Of a stretch of 64,000 nt of DNA, positions 44,106 through 52,376 are shown piece after piece. The position numbers were made by a program, and so were the translations under genes. The notes under the pieces are model-generated. The model was not told the DNA's origin, ran no database searches, and was given only the letters and a program-made list of their open reading frames with translations. The DNA is taken from assembly GCF_050596425.1 (NCBI RefSeq), contig NZ_CP192292.1:2914001-2978000 (forward strand), written 5' to 3'. The DNA is from G963665925 sp050596425. Lineage in GTDB: Bacteria > Bacillota > Clostridia > Peptostreptococcales > Acidaminobacteraceae. Numbering within the stretch: position 1 is the first letter of the stretch; every line of letters begins with the position of its first letter.

Positions 44106-44756
44106 TTATGCCTCCCCTACAACATAGTTAACAAATAGACCCGGTGTCATGATCAGGTGTGGATCAAGTTCACCCGCTTTAACAATTTTTTCTGCTTGAA
44201 CAATAACCGTTTCAGCAGCTGTTGCCATTAATGGATTAAAATTTCGTGTAGCCTGGTTGTAAAAAACATTGCCTTTTTCATCTACAATCGACCCATGTAG
44301 GAGGGCCACATCCGCCTTTATAGCTGTTTCAAGAAGGAATGTCTTTCCGTTCACTTCTATTTTTTCTTTTCCTTCTTCCACAGGTGTTCCCAGTCCAATC
44401 GGTGTTAAGACACCACCAAGACCGGCTCCGCCAGCACGAACACGTTCTGCAAGCGTGCCCTGTGGCACCAGAACAACTTCCAGCTCGCCAGCATTCATTT
44501 GGCGTCCTGTTTCTTTATTTGTTCCAATATGAGATGTTATAACCTTTTTAACTTGTTTGTTTGCAACAAGTTTTCCCAGACCCTTGTCAACAAAACTTGT
44601 GTCATTACAAATGATCGTAAGATCTTTCACGTCTTTTTCAATAAGAGCATCAATCATGCCTTCTGGTGTTCCACACCCCAAAAATCCACCGATCATAATT
44701 GTCATACCATCTTGAACTTTTGAGACTGCTTCATTTAGCGTAATTCTCTTTTTCAT
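44106..44756 (-). CDS. atoD: Acetate/acetoacetate CoA-transferase, alpha subunit (AtoD-like)
   Basis: The 216-residue subunit has the CoA-binding loop GGFLGCGTPEGMI and the motif GAGLGGVLTPIGLGT, both typical of CoA-transferase family I alpha chains. The start MKKRITL has GGAGG 7 bases upstream; the longer frame has none. It is the first gene of the operon, preceded by a sigma-54 promoter about 75 bases upstream and by three palindromic activator sites. Confidence 0.93.
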   Translation of the reverse strand: MKKRITLNEAVSKVQDGMTIMIGGFLGCGTPEGMIDALIEKDVKDLTIICNDTSFVDKGLGKLVANKQVKKVITSHIGTNKETGRQMNAGELEVVLVPQGTLAERVRAGGAGLGGVLTPIGLGTPVEEGKEKIEVNGKTFLLETAIKADVALLHGSIVDEKGNVFYNQATRNFNPLMATAAETVIVQAEKIVKAGELDPHLIMTPGLFVNYVVGEA

Positions 44757-44830
44757 AATTAAACCTCCGTCCATTCATCGACAACTGTCCATTTCATATT
44801 CTGGGCTTGCCGTGTCTGATATTCATATAA

Positions 44831-44847
44831 CGCAATACTTATGCCAA
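44831..44847 (-). promoter_or_regulatory. Sigma-54 -24/-12 promoter of the ato-type operon
   Basis: Minus strand TTGGCATAAGTATTGCG matches the sigma-54 consensus TGGCAC-N5-TTGC with the required GG-to-GC spacing. It is about 75 bases before the atoD start and is the only such site seen near the operon. Confidence 0.85.
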
Positions 44848-44943
44848 CTTTTTATGATCACTTTACAAACCTTGCAAATCCACAATAGTATATAAATCTG
44901 ATCTAGGATACCTCTGGACAAACATAGACAACAAGGGGATACA

Positions 44944-44963
44944 GTGTATCCAAACCGATACAC
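44944..44963. promoter_or_regulatory. Activator palindrome 1
   Basis: GTGTATC-N6-GATACAC, a perfect 7-bp inverted repeat about 100 bases upstream of the -24 element. A related GGATACA half site lies next to it. Confidence 0.8.
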
Positions 44964-44993
44964 TTCTCGTGTTTTTTAATGTTTAAAGAAAAA

Positions 44994-45013
44994 GTGTATC
45001 CATTAAGATACAC
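44994..45013. promoter_or_regulatory. Activator palindrome 2
   Basis: Same GTGTATC-N6-GATACAC core; its centre is 50 bp from that of palindrome 1, nearly five DNA turns. Confidence 0.8.
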
Positions 45014-45046
45014 ACGATCGAATTGTTAATATATTTACTTGCATCC

Positions 45047-45066
45047 GTGTATCCATATAGATACAC
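45047..45066. promoter_or_regulatory. Activator palindrome 3
   Basis: Same GTGTATC-N6-GATACAC core; its centre is 53 bp from that of palindrome 2. The three form an enhancer-like array for a sigma-54 activator dimer. The rest of the 494-base gap to the GGDEF-EAL gene shows no other feature. Confidence 0.8.
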
Positions 45067-45250
45067 GTTTTCTGTCTTCCTAAAAAACATTGTTCAAAAA
45101 GGCTTTTTTAATATCACTAAACTATAAATAATTACAATTTGTTCTTATTTTCTGAATTTTGTTTGTCTAATTTTGTCGAAATGATATAATTATCGAGTAA
45201 AATGATGCATGACACATTCAAAATGTCATTATTTGTAACTCGAGGTGTAT

Positions 45251-46741
45251 ATGTATATTATAAAAAACAACGCCATTCGAATCCTTTGTTCTCTATTAAT
45301 CATAGGCTCTTCTTTAAACATACTGACAAATGGCTCGAATTTATTCTCTTTCTCAACACTAAACAGCCTTATAACAATAGGCATTGTCTGTACTTTTGTC
45401 TATTTTGATCATAAGGAAAAGGCTAAGTTTAATGACATTTTTATGATTGATCCATTAACCAAACTCCCTAATAAATATGGTCTTGAAAACTATTTCATTA
45501 ATCATATTAAGGGCAATAGCAAGCCTTATGGATTAATAACCCTAGATATTGATGACTTTAAGATGATCAATGATCGATATGGTCATAAAACGGGTGACAG
45601 CATTCTTATCAATCTGTCTAAGAGCATTAAAACCACAAGTGGTTCAGACGCCTTCATTTGCAGATCCTATGGAGATGAATTCTCTGTGCTCTTTCCATGT
45701 AAAAATGAAGAAGATGCCATCGAATTTGCTGAGCGACTTTTTAACAGAATTAAGTCCTTTTTAAATGATAATTCCGTTATAACGCTGTCAAACCTCAGCA
45801 TGGGAATCTCTCTTTACCCTGAACATGCAGCCAATTTTCAAGACTTATATAAATTTGCAGACCATGCTCTATTCTATAGAAAACACGAAGCTGGAAAGAA
45901 TGGTTACACAGTCTATTCTAACGAAATCTTCCATGTTGCACATGAAGAAGAAGAGCTTGCCCAGGCCTTTAATGAGGCAATGGACAAAAATCAAATTTTA
46001 TTGAACTTCCAACCTCAAATCCATTCAGAATCCATGAAGGTGGTTGGAGCAGAAGTTCTTACGCGGTGGAATCATCCAGAAAAGGGACAAATATACCCCG
46101 ACCGGTTTATCCCAATTGCTGAAAAGAACAATTTAATGCGCAAGCTTGATTTTTATGTTTTTAGACAAGCATGCAAACAGCTCAAGGCTTGGGAAAAGGA
46201 ATCCTTCTATCCCATTACCCTTTCTGTAAATATGTCCACATCTACAATATGCGACCGAGATGTGGCTCTTATATTAGACCGAATCATAAAGGAAGAAAAT
46301 GTTGACCCAAGGTATTTAATTGTTGAAATGACTGAAGAACTTGGTCTTACAGATTTTAGACTTACAAATGACATCCTCCATGAAATCAGTGCTCTTGGTA
46401 TAAAAATTGCCCTTGATGACTTTGGCAAAGGCTACTCCTCCCTTATATACTTGGAGAAGATTCCAATTAATGTCCTTAAAATTGATAAGGAGTTTATCAC
46501 TGATATTGATACAAATCGAAATGCTCGCATGGTCTATAAAACAATAAGTGATTTGGCCAGCAAGCTGGATCTCAAAGTGGTTTCTGAAGGCATTGAGACA
46601 GAAAACCAGCTCAATACCCTTATGGATATATCCCACTCTGTTATGCAGGGCTATCATTTTAGTCGCCCTCTAACTCTGGAAAATTTCAGTGCATATATGG
46701 ACGAACTGAGCCGTTCACAAAGCCATATAAAATCGGCCTAA
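45251..46741 (+). CDS. GGDEF-EAL protein, probable cyclic-di-GMP phosphodiesterase
   Basis: The 496-residue protein has two N-terminal membrane spans (about 8-28 and 33-52), a GGDEF domain with altered active site SYGDEF (first Gly replaced by Tyr) and no RxxD site, and an EAL domain. The EAL catalytic residues are all visible: EVLTR, N in SVNMS, E in VEMTE, DDFGKGY, K in KIDKEF, EGIE and Q in MQGYHF. It should degrade cyclic-di-GMP, with the GGDEF part perhaps binding GTP as a sensor. The ATG at MYIIKN has GAGG 5 bases upstream. It opposes the diguanylate cyclase at 31 kb functionally. Confidence 0.88.
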   Translation: MYIIKNNAIRILCSLLIIGSSLNILTNGSNLFSFSTLNSLITIGIVCTFVYFDHKEKAKFNDIFMIDPLTKLPNKYGLENYFINHIKGNSKPYGLITLDIDDFKMINDRYGHKTGDSILINLSKSIKTTSGSDAFICRSYGDEFSVLFPCKNEEDAIEFAERLFNRIKSFLNDNSVITLSNLSMGISLYPEHAANFQDLYKFADHALFYRKHEAGKNGYTVYSNEIFHVAHEEEELAQAFNEAMDKNQILLNFQPQIHSESMKVVGAEVLTRWNHPEKGQIYPDRFIPIAEKNNLMRKLDFYVFRQACKQLKAWEKESFYPITLSVNMSTSTICDRDVALILDRIIKEENVDPRYLIVEMTEELGLTDFRLTNDILHEISALGIKIALDDFGKGYSSLIYLEKIPINVLKIDKEFITDIDTNRNARMVYKTISDLASKLDLKVVSEGIETENQLNTLMDISHSVMQGYHFSRPLTLENFSAYMDELSRSQSHIKSA

Positions 46742-46783
46742 AGATTAAAATTTGACGTCATAATGACATTATATTTCATAAGA

Positions 46784-46813
46784 AAAGCCAGTGGATCCCT
46801 ATCCACTGGCTTT
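46784..46813. terminator. Bidirectional terminator
   Basis: A 13-bp perfect stem AAAGCCAGTGGAT with complement around CCCT, ending in TTTAT. It serves the convergent GGDEF-EAL and aminopeptidase genes. Confidence 0.85.
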
Positions 46814-46873
46814 ATATCTTCTGCTTGCTTATTTTTTGGCCTGATTTCCTTGAATAAGAACTATTTGCTCTTA

Positions 46874-48103
46874 TTAATAAACAAAGTTACCATTTTCAAA
46901 TACTGTCACTTTAGATCCATCATCTTTGATTCCCACAATGCTTAAGTCAGATGTTCCAACCATAAAGTCAACATGTGTTAAAGAATCATTTGCACCGGCT
47001 TCTTTAAGGGCTTCTTGATCCATATCTTCTCCACCCTCAACACATATTGGATAGGCTTTTCCTAGTGCAAAGTGACAAGAGGCATTTTCGTCAAAAAGAG
47101 TGTTAAAGAACAGAATCTTTTGATTGGAAATTGGCGAGTCATAAGGGACAAGTGCCACTTCTCCAAGTCGCTTGGCACCTTCGTCTGTATCAAGCAGCTC
47201 TTTTAACGTTTCATAGCCTTTTTCAGCATCAAAGTCCACAACAAGTCCATCTTTGAATGTTAGGGAGAACTTATCCACGATATTTCCATTGTGATTTAAT
47301 GGCATTGAGCTTACGATTTTTCCGTTCACCCCATCTTTATGCGGTAGAGTAAAGACTTCTTCTGTAGGCATATTGGCTACAAACTGCGTTCCATCTGCGG
47401 ATTCTTCTCCACCACCAAACCAAACATGCTTCTCTGGAAGATCAACAAGAACATCTGTACCAATGCTGTTTTTATAATGGAGGGCCTTAAATTTGTTCTC
47501 TGTCAAAAAGGCAATACGTTCGTTAAGGTTATTTTGGTGTGCTTTCCAAGCAGCAACAGGATCTTCCTCATCGACGCGTACAGCTTTGAAAATTGCATCC
47601 CATAATTTTTGAACCGCTTCCTCTTCAGAAACATCTGGAAACACTTTTCTTGCCCAAGCATTTGTAGGAATAGAAGCCACGCACCAAACATTTTTATTTG
47701 ACATGAGTCTTGATCTGTATCCTTCAAGAGCTTGACTTAAAGTTTTATTTTCTTTAGCGATGATCTTTGGATCAACATCTTTCATCACTTCAGGATCAGA
47801 TGCAGCAATTCTCAAGAAGGCCGCTCCTTTTTTTGCATACCCTTCAAGATATGGAACCAGCCACTCAGGCACTTCTTCAAATACTTCTTCAGAGGCTCTA
47901 TTGTAACGAATTTTACTGGAGAGTTCATCCAGCCATCTGACAATAACCTCTTTAGCCCCTGCATCATAGGCTTTTTCAGTTACAATACGTGCAAACTCAG
48001 CACATTCGATTGGTGATGTCACCACAAGAAGCTGATTTTTTTGAATGTTTATACCTGTTCGTACAAGTAAATCAGCGTATTTTTCCAATTTTACTCTTTC
48101 CAT
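46874..48103 (-). CDS. Aminopeptidase, M29 family (AmpS/PepS)
   Basis: The 409-residue metallopeptidase removes N-terminal residues from peptides in the cytoplasm. Family features are the N-terminal VRTGINIQKNQLLVV, EFARIVTEKAYDAGA, the substrate region NMPTEEVFTLPHKDGVNG (metal-site Glu and His) and GVDFMVGTSDLSI-like HVDFMVGTSDLS with the final metal ligands. Length is normal. A good ribosome site (GGGGGA) precedes the start. It stands alone. Confidence 0.93.
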   Translation of the reverse strand: MERVKLEKYADLLVRTGINIQKNQLLVVTSPIECAEFARIVTEKAYDAGAKEVIVRWLDELSSKIRYNRASEEVFEEVPEWLVPYLEGYAKKGAAFLRIAASDPEVMKDVDPKIIAKENKTLSQALEGYRSRLMSNKNVWCVASIPTNAWARKVFPDVSEEEAVQKLWDAIFKAVRVDEEDPVAAWKAHQNNLNERIAFLTENKFKALHYKNSIGTDVLVDLPEKHVWFGGGEESADGTQFVANMPTEEVFTLPHKDGVNGKIVSSMPLNHNGNIVDKFSLTFKDGLVVDFDAEKGYETLKELLDTDEGAKRLGEVALVPYDSPISNQKILFFNTLFDENASCHFALGKAYPICVEGGEDMDQEALKEAGANDSLTHVDFMVGTSDLSIVGIKDDGSKVTVFENGNFVY

Positions 48104-48325
48104 TTATATCCCCCTTGTCCAGTTCAATAAGCACATTTAGGGCTTGCTTATATTGCATTAAGTCTTACCAAATGGTTGTAGAACTGATCTTTAATCCATT
48201 TAAACCAATTATGATATGTATGCATTAAATTATACATATCATTCAATAATTTTTATAGTGATATTGCTAATTATTTTTGAACTTTACAAAATATTAAGAT
48301 TTTAAGAAGATAAGACATCAAACGT

Positions 48326-48354
48326 TTGATTTTATATTCATTTTTATGTATAAT
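48326..48354 (+). promoter_or_regulatory. Promoter of the GNAT gene
   Basis: -35 TTGATT, 17-bp spacer, -10 TATAAT, about 47 bases before the start. Nothing else is seen in this 300-base gap. Confidence 0.75.
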
Positions 48355-48401
48355 TATGTATCTTGATTTTTAAACGCTGATTTCTTAAAAGGAGGTGCCC
48401 T

Positions 48402-48824
48402 ATGCACGCTTTAAAGCTTCAAAACCAATACTATATTTCCAGCAATCCAGATGACATAGATCTTGGTGCCGTTTGTCGGCTTCTTTGGAATGTGCACTGG
48501 GCAGCAGGAAGACCTAAGCACATTATTGAAAAGTCAATACAGAATTCCCGTTGCTTTGGCGTTTTCAAAGGCTACGAGCAAATTGGCTTTGCTAGAGTTG
48601 TCACAGATTATGCAACTTATGCATATATAAGCGACGTTGTCATTTGTGGTCATTACCGAGGCCAGTCACTTGGTCACTGGCTTATAAAACACATACTCAC
48701 CCACCACGAATTCATTCACGTTGACCAGTGGAGACTCAAGACAACTTATGCACATACCTTTTATAAGAAGTTTGGCTTTAAACCGCTTAAACACCCTGAC
48801 AAATTTCTTGAAATACTGAAGTAA
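48402..48824 (+). CDS. GNAT family N-acetyltransferase
   Basis: The 140-residue protein has the acetyl-CoA fold of GNAT enzymes: IGFARVVTDYATYAYISDVVI forms the central strands and the loop RGQSLGHWLIKHIL matches the R/Q-x-x-G-x-G/A pyrophosphate motif. It ends with the usual FYKKFGFKPLKHPD segment. The substrate is not known. The start follows AAAGGAGG at ideal distance. Confidence 0.88.
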   Translation: MHALKLQNQYYISSNPDDIDLGAVCRLLWNVHWAAGRPKHIIEKSIQNSRCFGVFKGYEQIGFARVVTDYATYAYISDVVICGHYRGQSLGHWLIKHILTHHEFIHVDQWRLKTTYAHTFYKKFGFKPLKHPDKFLEILK

Positions 48825-48829
48825 AAGTG

Positions 48830-48871
48830 AAAGCCCCACGTCCCATATAAGTTATGAGGTCATGGGGCTTT
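48830..48871 (+). terminator. Terminator of the GNAT gene
   Basis: AAAGCCCCA pairs with TGGGGCTTT around an imperfect inner stem; six bases after the stop codon. Confidence 0.8.
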
Positions 48872-48936
48872 GATTATTCACATATATCGGTCGTGATCAT
48901 TGATCGTGAACTGAAAAGCTTTAGCCACTTGGATAC

Positions 48937-49512
48937 CTATTCTGGTAAGTTTCTTTCCGTCCCAAACCAAACCCGATCAAAGTTATCCTCTACATATCTT
49001 GAGAGGGTATAAATTAAATCAGACAATCTGTTCACATATATTAACACCTGCTCATTTATTTCTTCAGAATGAATCAGTGTTACAATGTGACGCTCAGCAC
49101 GACGACAAATGGTCCGAGCAAGGTGAAGATATGCACTTTCCTTATTGTCTCCTGGAATAATAAAATAATCTGGCGTCTCAAAAAACTGCAAGTAGTGGTC
49201 TATGGTGTCTTCTAAAAACTTCACATCATCCTCTTCAATACGTGTTATGAGTATGCTTGTGTCTTCAGTTGCCAATTCAGCGCCCACATCAAAGAGCTTC
49301 CTTTGTATACCATGAATCAAATCTTGGACCTTATGATCATCAATATAATGCTTGGCAATACCAAGAGCCGAATTGAGCTCATCAATGGTTCCATAGGCCT
49401 CAACACGAATATTGTCTTTATACACATTGGTTGTGTCATAAAGACTTGTCTTGCCTTTATCTCCAGTACGAGTGTAAACAATCATATCTTCAGGTTTTCT
49501 ATTATCAGTCAT
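48937..49512 (-). CDS. Cob(I)yrinic acid a,c-diamide adenosyltransferase, PduO type
   Basis: The enzyme attaches adenosyl to cob(I)alamin, making coenzyme B12. The 191-residue protein carries the PduO signature VYTRTGDKGKTSLYD near residue 12, EAYGTIDELNSALG near 53 and the C-terminal CRRAERHIV and VNRLSDLIYTLSRY motifs, which hold the ATP- and cobalamin-binding residues. Length fits. sfsA lies 29 bp upstream on the same strand. No B12-dependent enzyme gene is in the window. Confidence 0.93.
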   Translation of the reverse strand: MTDNRKPEDMIVYTRTGDKGKTSLYDTTNVYKDNIRVEAYGTIDELNSALGIAKHYIDDHKVQDLIHGIQRKLFDVGAELATEDTSILITRIEEDDVKFLEDTIDHYLQFFETPDYFIIPGDNKESAYLHLARTICRRAERHIVTLIHSEEINEQVLIYVNRLSDLIYTLSRYVEDNFDRVWFGTERNLPE

Positions 49513-49541
49513 TGTATCACTCCTTATATCTGTCTTTACCT

Positions 49542-50246
49542 TTATCGGTAATCATCAAGTATTACAGGGACTTGTCTTACCACTGTAATTTCTTCGAGTG
49601 TAACATCACAAGCATACGCTAGCACGTCAACTCCTTCTTTTGATACCTCAAGAAGCGTCTGCGAAAACATCGGATCCAAATTCCAATTGGGTTTCATAGC
49701 TTTTGCACCATTAAATTGAAGCACAAAAACCACAGCCGCACGGTGACCTTGACGAACCACTTTGGCCAACTCTTTTAAATGTTTAACCCCCCGAGTCGTT
49801 GGGGCTCCTGGGAAATGTCCCTCTCCACTTATTTCGAGTGTAACACCTTTTACTTCTATATAAACCGTCTTCCCCTCATTATCTAGTAGACGAAAGTCAA
49901 ATCTGGAATTTCCGAAAGTTTTTTCTCGCTCAATTTTTTGAGCGTCTTCCACACCCTTAATCACATTATTATTAAGAGCTTCTTCAACAAGATCGTTGGG
50001 AAGCTGAGAATCAATTGAAAACCACTCACCCATTTTTTCCATCATTCTCAATGAATATTTGGTTTTTCTCTTTTCATCATCATGAAAACTTAGGCCTACC
50101 CGAGTGCCTGGAATCGTCAGTTCAGACAAGCGACTTGTATTAGGCACATGGGCCATAACTTCCACTTCATCTACTTTGACTTTAGCAAGGAAACGATTTG
50201 GTCTTTCTACAAACTCACCGATGAGTATTGGATCTTTTAATTTCAT
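49542..50246 (-). CDS. sfsA: SfsA family protein
   Basis: SfsA was named as a sugar-fermentation stimulator in E. coli and binds DNA; members resemble nucleases. The 234-residue protein has an N-terminal OB-like part (RPNRFLAKVKVDEVEVMAHVPNTSRL) and a C-terminal PD-(D/E)xK-like domain with SRFDFRLLD, YIEVKGVTL and FPGAPTTRGVKHL. Length fits. It is first in a two-gene unit with the cobalamin adenosyltransferase and diverges from the perR-like gene. Confidence 0.92.
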   Translation of the reverse strand: MKLKDPILIGEFVERPNRFLAKVKVDEVEVMAHVPNTSRLSELTIPGTRVGLSFHDDEKRKTKYSLRMMEKMGEWFSIDSQLPNDLVEEALNNNVIKGVEDAQKIEREKTFGNSRFDFRLLDNEGKTVYIEVKGVTLEISGEGHFPGAPTTRGVKHLKELAKVVRQGHRAAVVFVLQFNGAKAMKPNWNLDPMFSQTLLEVSKEGVDVLAYACDVTLEEITVVRQVPVILDDYR

Positions 50247-50267
50247 AGTACACCCTTTCAGTGTTTA

Positions 50268-50296
50268 TTGACATTGTACCACATTGATGCTAGAAT
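50268..50296 (+). promoter_or_regulatory. Promoter of the Fur-family gene
   Basis: -35 TTGACA, 17-bp spacer, -10 TAGAAT preceded by TG. The start point should fall near 50303, giving a leader of about 125 bases. Confidence 0.75.
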
Positions 50297-50300
50297 AAAC

Positions 50301-50315
50301 TTGTAATCATTACAC
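50301..50315 (+). promoter_or_regulatory. Candidate Per/Fur box
   Basis: TTGTAATCATTACAC is a 7-1-7-type inverted repeat (TGTAAT-C-ATTACA core), close to the Per-box form TTATAATNATTATAA. It covers the predicted transcription start of the Fur-family gene and would allow self-repression. Confidence 0.55.
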
Positions 50316-50427
50316 TATTATTATACTTCTAAATTGAACTTTGTCACCACCATTTTTTAAAACTTTCTCCATAATGCGTTTATGGTGATTGATGACACGG
50401 CCATAACCTATGGGAAAGGAGGTTATT

Positions 50428-50856
50428 ATGGAACGTAAAAACATTGATATTCCTAAATATCTCACCGAGAGAGGTATCAAGGCCTCTTATCAAAGAATAA
50501 GAATTTTAAAGTACTTCCAAGAACACTTAACCCATCCTACTGTTAATGACATTTACTTGGAACTGGTACCTGAAATTCCGACGCTTTCTAAGACAACCGT
50601 GTATAACACACTTAATCTTTTCGTCGATAAAAACATACTCGATGTTATCCTCATCGAAGAGAATGAAGCCCGATACGACTGGGCTATGCAAACACATGGA
50701 CACTTTAAATGTGTTGAATGTGGAAATGTCTTTGACCTTAATATCCAACTAAACCCTGAATCTATTCCAGATTTAGATGGTTATGAAATCAAGGAACAGC
50801 ATGTTTATATCAAGGGTGTTTGTACAAAATGTCAAAAATCTGATCATATCAATTAG
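50428..50856 (+). CDS. Fur family transcriptional regulator, PerR-like
   Basis: The 142-residue metalloregulator has a winged-helix N-terminal domain (GIKASYQRIRILKYFQEH, then LSKTTVYNTLNLF as recognition helix) and a dimerisation domain with the HGHFKCVECGNVFD and GVCTKCQ motifs, two CxxC pairs that bind structural zinc. Sequence is nearer to PerR than to ferric-uptake Fur. It probably controls oxidative-stress genes. GGAGG 5 bases before MERKNI fixes the start; the longer frame is unsupported. Confidence 0.88.
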   Translation: MERKNIDIPKYLTERGIKASYQRIRILKYFQEHLTHPTVNDIYLELVPEIPTLSKTTVYNTLNLFVDKNILDVILIEENEARYDWAMQTHGHFKCVECGNVFDLNIQLNPESIPDLDGYEIKEQHVYIKGVCTKCQKSDHIN

Positions 50857-50886
50857 CAGATATACAGAATCATAAAGTCATAAGTC

Positions 50887-50912
50887 AAGAGCTATTCATA
50901 GCTCTTTTTTTT
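50887..50912 (+). terminator. Terminator of the PerR-like gene
   Basis: AAGAGCTA-ttca-TAGCTCTT then TTTTTT. Confidence 0.88.
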
Positions 50913-50988
50913 ATTTCTATTCACAATTTATTATGCTGACCCCAATGCTCACCTTGATGACGCTCGTAAATTTTGCATTGATCATAAC

Positions 50989-51474
50989 TTAAAGTGTCAT
51001 TTTCTCTTTCTTTGTTTTGAATATATAGTCCCAAAACGATGAGCCAATGCCATAGTTCTTATTGTAGTGAACGTGATGTATTTTATGGTGTTCCTTAATT
51101 TTCTTAAATACTTCTTTTTTTTCTATAGAAGAATTCAATGGAGAATGATACCAAAAATGTGCGATTTCAACCCATAAAGTATATGCAATCGCAGTTATTG
51201 TAAAAGCACTGCCAAATGGGCGTGATACGAAATACGAAAGAACTGACAGTGGCAGGTACATCAAAATGTTTGTTATAATATACGCTGGACTAGATGCAAT
51301 ATCACTCCATGCCGATCCAGGTTTTGAAAAACGACTATCGCCGTAGTAGTTCTTATGGTGCAGTGTGATGTGGTGCATATTGTCATTCCTATGCAGGTAT
51401 TCTTTATGAAGCATATATTCTATTAAAGACGATGCCATAAAGCCTAATACCATGCCAATTATTTGTCCGAGCAT
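50989..51474 (-). CDS. Fatty-acid hydroxylase/sterol desaturase-like membrane protein
   Basis: The 161-residue protein has membrane spans at about 1-18, 65-85 and 90-110 and several histidine boxes: HKEYLH, HHITLHH, HFWYH and HHKIHH. These are the di-iron ligands of the fatty-acid hydroxylase superfamily. The enzymes hydroxylate or desaturate lipids with oxygen, which is odd if the organism is anaerobic. It is short but carries all His clusters. Substrate unknown. Confidence 0.75.
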   Translation of the reverse strand: MLGQIIGMVLGFMASSLIEYMLHKEYLHRNDNMHHITLHHKNYYGDSRFSKPGSAWSDIASSPAYIITNILMYLPLSVLSYFVSRPFGSAFTITAIAYTLWVEIAHFWYHSPLNSSIEKKEVFKKIKEHHKIHHVHYNKNYGIGSSFWDYIFKTKKEKMTL

Positions 51475-51662
51475 TTAAATCTCCTTAACACCCTATTAAA
51501 CAAGGGATTATTGTATTTCGTAGATATTTTGGGATTGGATCTAGACATAGGTCAAATCATTTAAACGACTTTCTCAAATACTTTTTAAAACGTATGGTTA
51601 TGAAGAATACCTACCCAGTTTTTGGGTACTTTCATACTATATGTTAACACTTTTATAAGGAG

Positions 51663-52376
51663 ATGTCTTATGACAAAAAAATAGATAGCCGTGGTCATTT
51701 AAAACCAATTCTTGGGGGCGTTTTTCTCCTTCTTTGCATAATCCTTATTTTATGGATGAAACAATCTGGATTTTTAACCTTTGAAACTCTGGTACAAAAC
51801 AAAGACATACTCAAAAATTTTGTTATGGACCATTACACCACCGCTGTGGTTATTTTTATATTTGCATATTTTATTGCCACAACCTTTTCCCTGCCAACCG
51901 GTCTTGTTTTATCTCTGGCAGGCGGCTTTCTATTTGGAGCTGTGCCGGGAACTGTTTATATTAACATTGGCGCAACAACAGGTGCCACAGCCTTATTTAT
52001 TGGGAGTCGATACTTTTTTGGTGACTATTTTCAAAGCAAGTATAAGGCAAACATCAAAAGTTTAAACGAGGAGCTTGAGAAAAACGGAAAGAGTTATTTG
52101 CTTACACTAAGACTTATTCCTATTTTTCCATTTTTTTTAGTCAATCTTATGTCAGGACTAAGTACCATAGCATTAACGACCTTTGTGTGGACAACTGCTA
52201 TTGGCATCATTCCCGGTTCATTTGTCTATGCCTATGCCGGGAGCCAACTGAGTAGCATTCAAACCACTGAAGATATAGTATCACCTTCCATACTACTGGC
52301 TCTTGTAATGCTGGGAATTTTATCCCTCATTCCGACAGTTTACGGTAAGGTGCAACAACGGAAAGGAGAATCATAA
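51663..52376 (+). CDS. TVP38/TMEM64 family membrane protein
   Basis: The 237-residue protein is of the DedA-like VTT (SNARE-associated) family. It has about six spans and the motif SLPTGLVLSLAGGFLFGAVPG, the glycine-rich F/G region and ALTTFVWTTAIGIIPGSFVYAYAG near the end. The start is doubtful: the in-frame ATG touches its AAGGAG site, while the next ATG is well spaced but out of frame because of a seven-A tract. It overlaps the binding-protein gene by one base and belongs to the ABC operon. The TVP38-YnjBCD linkage also exists in E. coli (ydjXYZ beside ynjABCD). Confidence 0.85.
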   Translation: MSYDKKIDSRGHLKPILGGVFLLLCIILILWMKQSGFLTFETLVQNKDILKNFVMDHYTTAVVIFIFAYFIATTFSLPTGLVLSLAGGFLFGAVPGTVYINIGATTGATALFIGSRYFFGDYFQSKYKANIKSLNEELEKNGKSYLLTLRLIPIFPFFLVNLMSGLSTIALTTFVWTTAIGIIPGSFVYAYAGSQLSSIQTTEDIVSPSILLALVMLGILSLIPTVYGKVQQRKGES

